Shown piece by piece: positions 63,014 through 64,000 of a stretch of 64,000 nucleotides of DNA. The DNA lies in NCBI RefSeq assembly GCF_004210375.1, contig NC_134825.1, forward strand, positions 74,205,558-74,269,557, written 5' to 3'. Source of the DNA: Tachypleus tridentatus (lineage: Eukaryota > Arthropoda > Merostomata > Xiphosura > Limulidae). The notes below the pieces were generated by a model. The model did no database searches, was not told the DNA's origin, and was given only the letters and a program-made list of their open reading frames with translations. The position numbers and the translations under genes are program-made. Numbering within the stretch: the first letter of the stretch is position 1; each line of letters begins with the position of its first letter.

Positions 63014-63950
63014 TTAGGCTACATTTGCTTCATCCTGTGATAATATCGATTTCCATAACATGGGGCATGTGATTACTGTGGGTTTGTTGTCTGTGGAAGA
63101 TACGACTGCAATTGTTCCACATCTTGCAGGTTCCTTCATGTACACTGGATCTCCTCCCACTCGTTTGGCTGATACTAATTTTCTTTCAATTTGAACATGA
63201 CCATGTTGTTGATTTTGACCAGCTATATCCTCCACCATGATTTGCTATAGGCACAGCTTTATCTGTGGAGGAATATTCTCACCTTTGTAATCTCTTTTGT
63301 GAAATGACTGTACAGGTGTATTCTTTTAATTCCTTTCAAACTTTACTATATGAAACCCATATGTAAGACTGTCTTCTCTACTTGATATTAGGACCTGTAG
63401 AGACTCGTTTGAACAACTGCACACCTGTCTCACATTTCACCTCCTCATTTATTTTATTTTTTTTTTTTGGCCCTGGCTTAGTCATTCTTCATTTCATTCC
63501 TCAATTCACAGCCATTGGAATTATACTGAAACATTTTAACCAAAATGTAAGACTTAATCACTTACCTCACCATCATCAGAGGAATTACTGTATTAGTTTC
63601 TGAAAGTTCAACCACTGACATTTCCACTTCAGGCTTATACATGACCCCTTGTAAAAGAGTGGGGTTTAACATGAGATAACCCTCTCAATGCATCACATTG
63701 TGCATCAAGTGAATCTGGGTCACATTCATTCATTTTTATACAAATCAGGTTTTAGCTTAGCCTGCCAAACTATTTTTATATTTTCCTTAACTGAGAAAGC
63801 ATGTTTGGTTTGGGCATGTGAAAACAGATAACTTCATTACAGTTTTCAACAAGGCACAAGTGTTTGGAAAGATCCTCAGACTCTGCTTGTAATAATCTTG
63901 AAACTAATTGAATGATTTCTTTTTCTCCTTAAATTTTATTTCCTTTGCAC
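63014..63950 (-). pseudogene. Unrecognised coding-like fragments
   Basis: A minus-strand frame of 74 codons (63238 to 63014) includes QIERKLVSAKRVGGDPVYM, KEPARCGTIAVVSSTDN and KPTVITCPMLWKS. Upstream on the same strand, broken frames read MNECDPDSLDAQCDALRGLS and SRLLQAESEDLSKHLCLVE. The composition looks protein-like and mixed rather than random. I do not recognise the family. It lies antisense within TARDBP intron 2 and could be a processed pseudogene or part of an unknown transposon. Confidence 0.45.
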
Positions 63951-64000
63951 ATGTGAATAACTGGAACCATTCAAGCTGAATAAGATTAGTCTTATAACCA

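Overview
The window is AT-rich, intron-rich animal DNA. It holds two conserved protein-coding genes in head-to-head arrangement, plus many decayed transposable elements. The tRNA-derived SINEs at 105-6497 (head motif near GGCATGGCCAGGTGGGTTAA, tail near TTTGCGCGAAATTC) look like the family abundant in horseshoe crab DNA. Together with the invertebrate-style protein divergence, this suggests a chelicerate, probably Xiphosura. That assignment is inference from memory of the repeat, not a search result.

Layout. 1-12,221 is non-coding: six copies of a tRNA-Thr-like SINE, several copies of a second tRNA-derived SINE, and a probable LTR with a primer-binding site (5,652-6,262). From 6.5 to 12.2 kb it is AT-rich with nothing recognised except degenerate SINE pieces. 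From 12,222 to 48,146 on the minus strand lies a complete 13-exon LPCAT3/MBOAT5 gene (lysophospholipid acyltransferase). I assembled it exon by exon: exon lengths 97, 108, 107, 94, 38, 108, 74, 109, 87, 167, 148, 159 and 123 nt, all phases compatible, total 1,419 nt or 472 residues. Its introns carry a decayed Ty1/copia element (intron 7), a dead mariner and a dispersed repeat (intron 3), and a ~3 kb element with inverted terminal repeats that fills most of intron 2 and contains a 4 x 48-bp minisatellite.

48,147-50,125 is the shared 5' interval between the two genes. From 50,126 on the plus strand, the first two coding exons of TARDBP (TDP-43) are present: the N-terminal domain, the bipartite NLS and the start of RRM1, 137 codons in all. 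The gene runs off the right edge. Its 9.9-kb first intron carries a hAT (ZBED-type) element with recognisable ends (55,009-57,100), a LINE remnant and a second copy of the dispersed repeat. The last kilobase (about 63.0-63.95 kb, minus strand) holds unrecognised coding-like fragments.

The two genes have unrelated jobs: membrane phospholipid remodelling in the ER, and nuclear RNA binding. Their link here is positional, with divergent starts about 2 kb apart. I found no operon, CRISPR array or prokaryote-type system. The most novel material is in the repeats: the inverted-repeat element, the dispersed repeat family, the solo-LTR candidate and the unexplained coding-like block at the right end.
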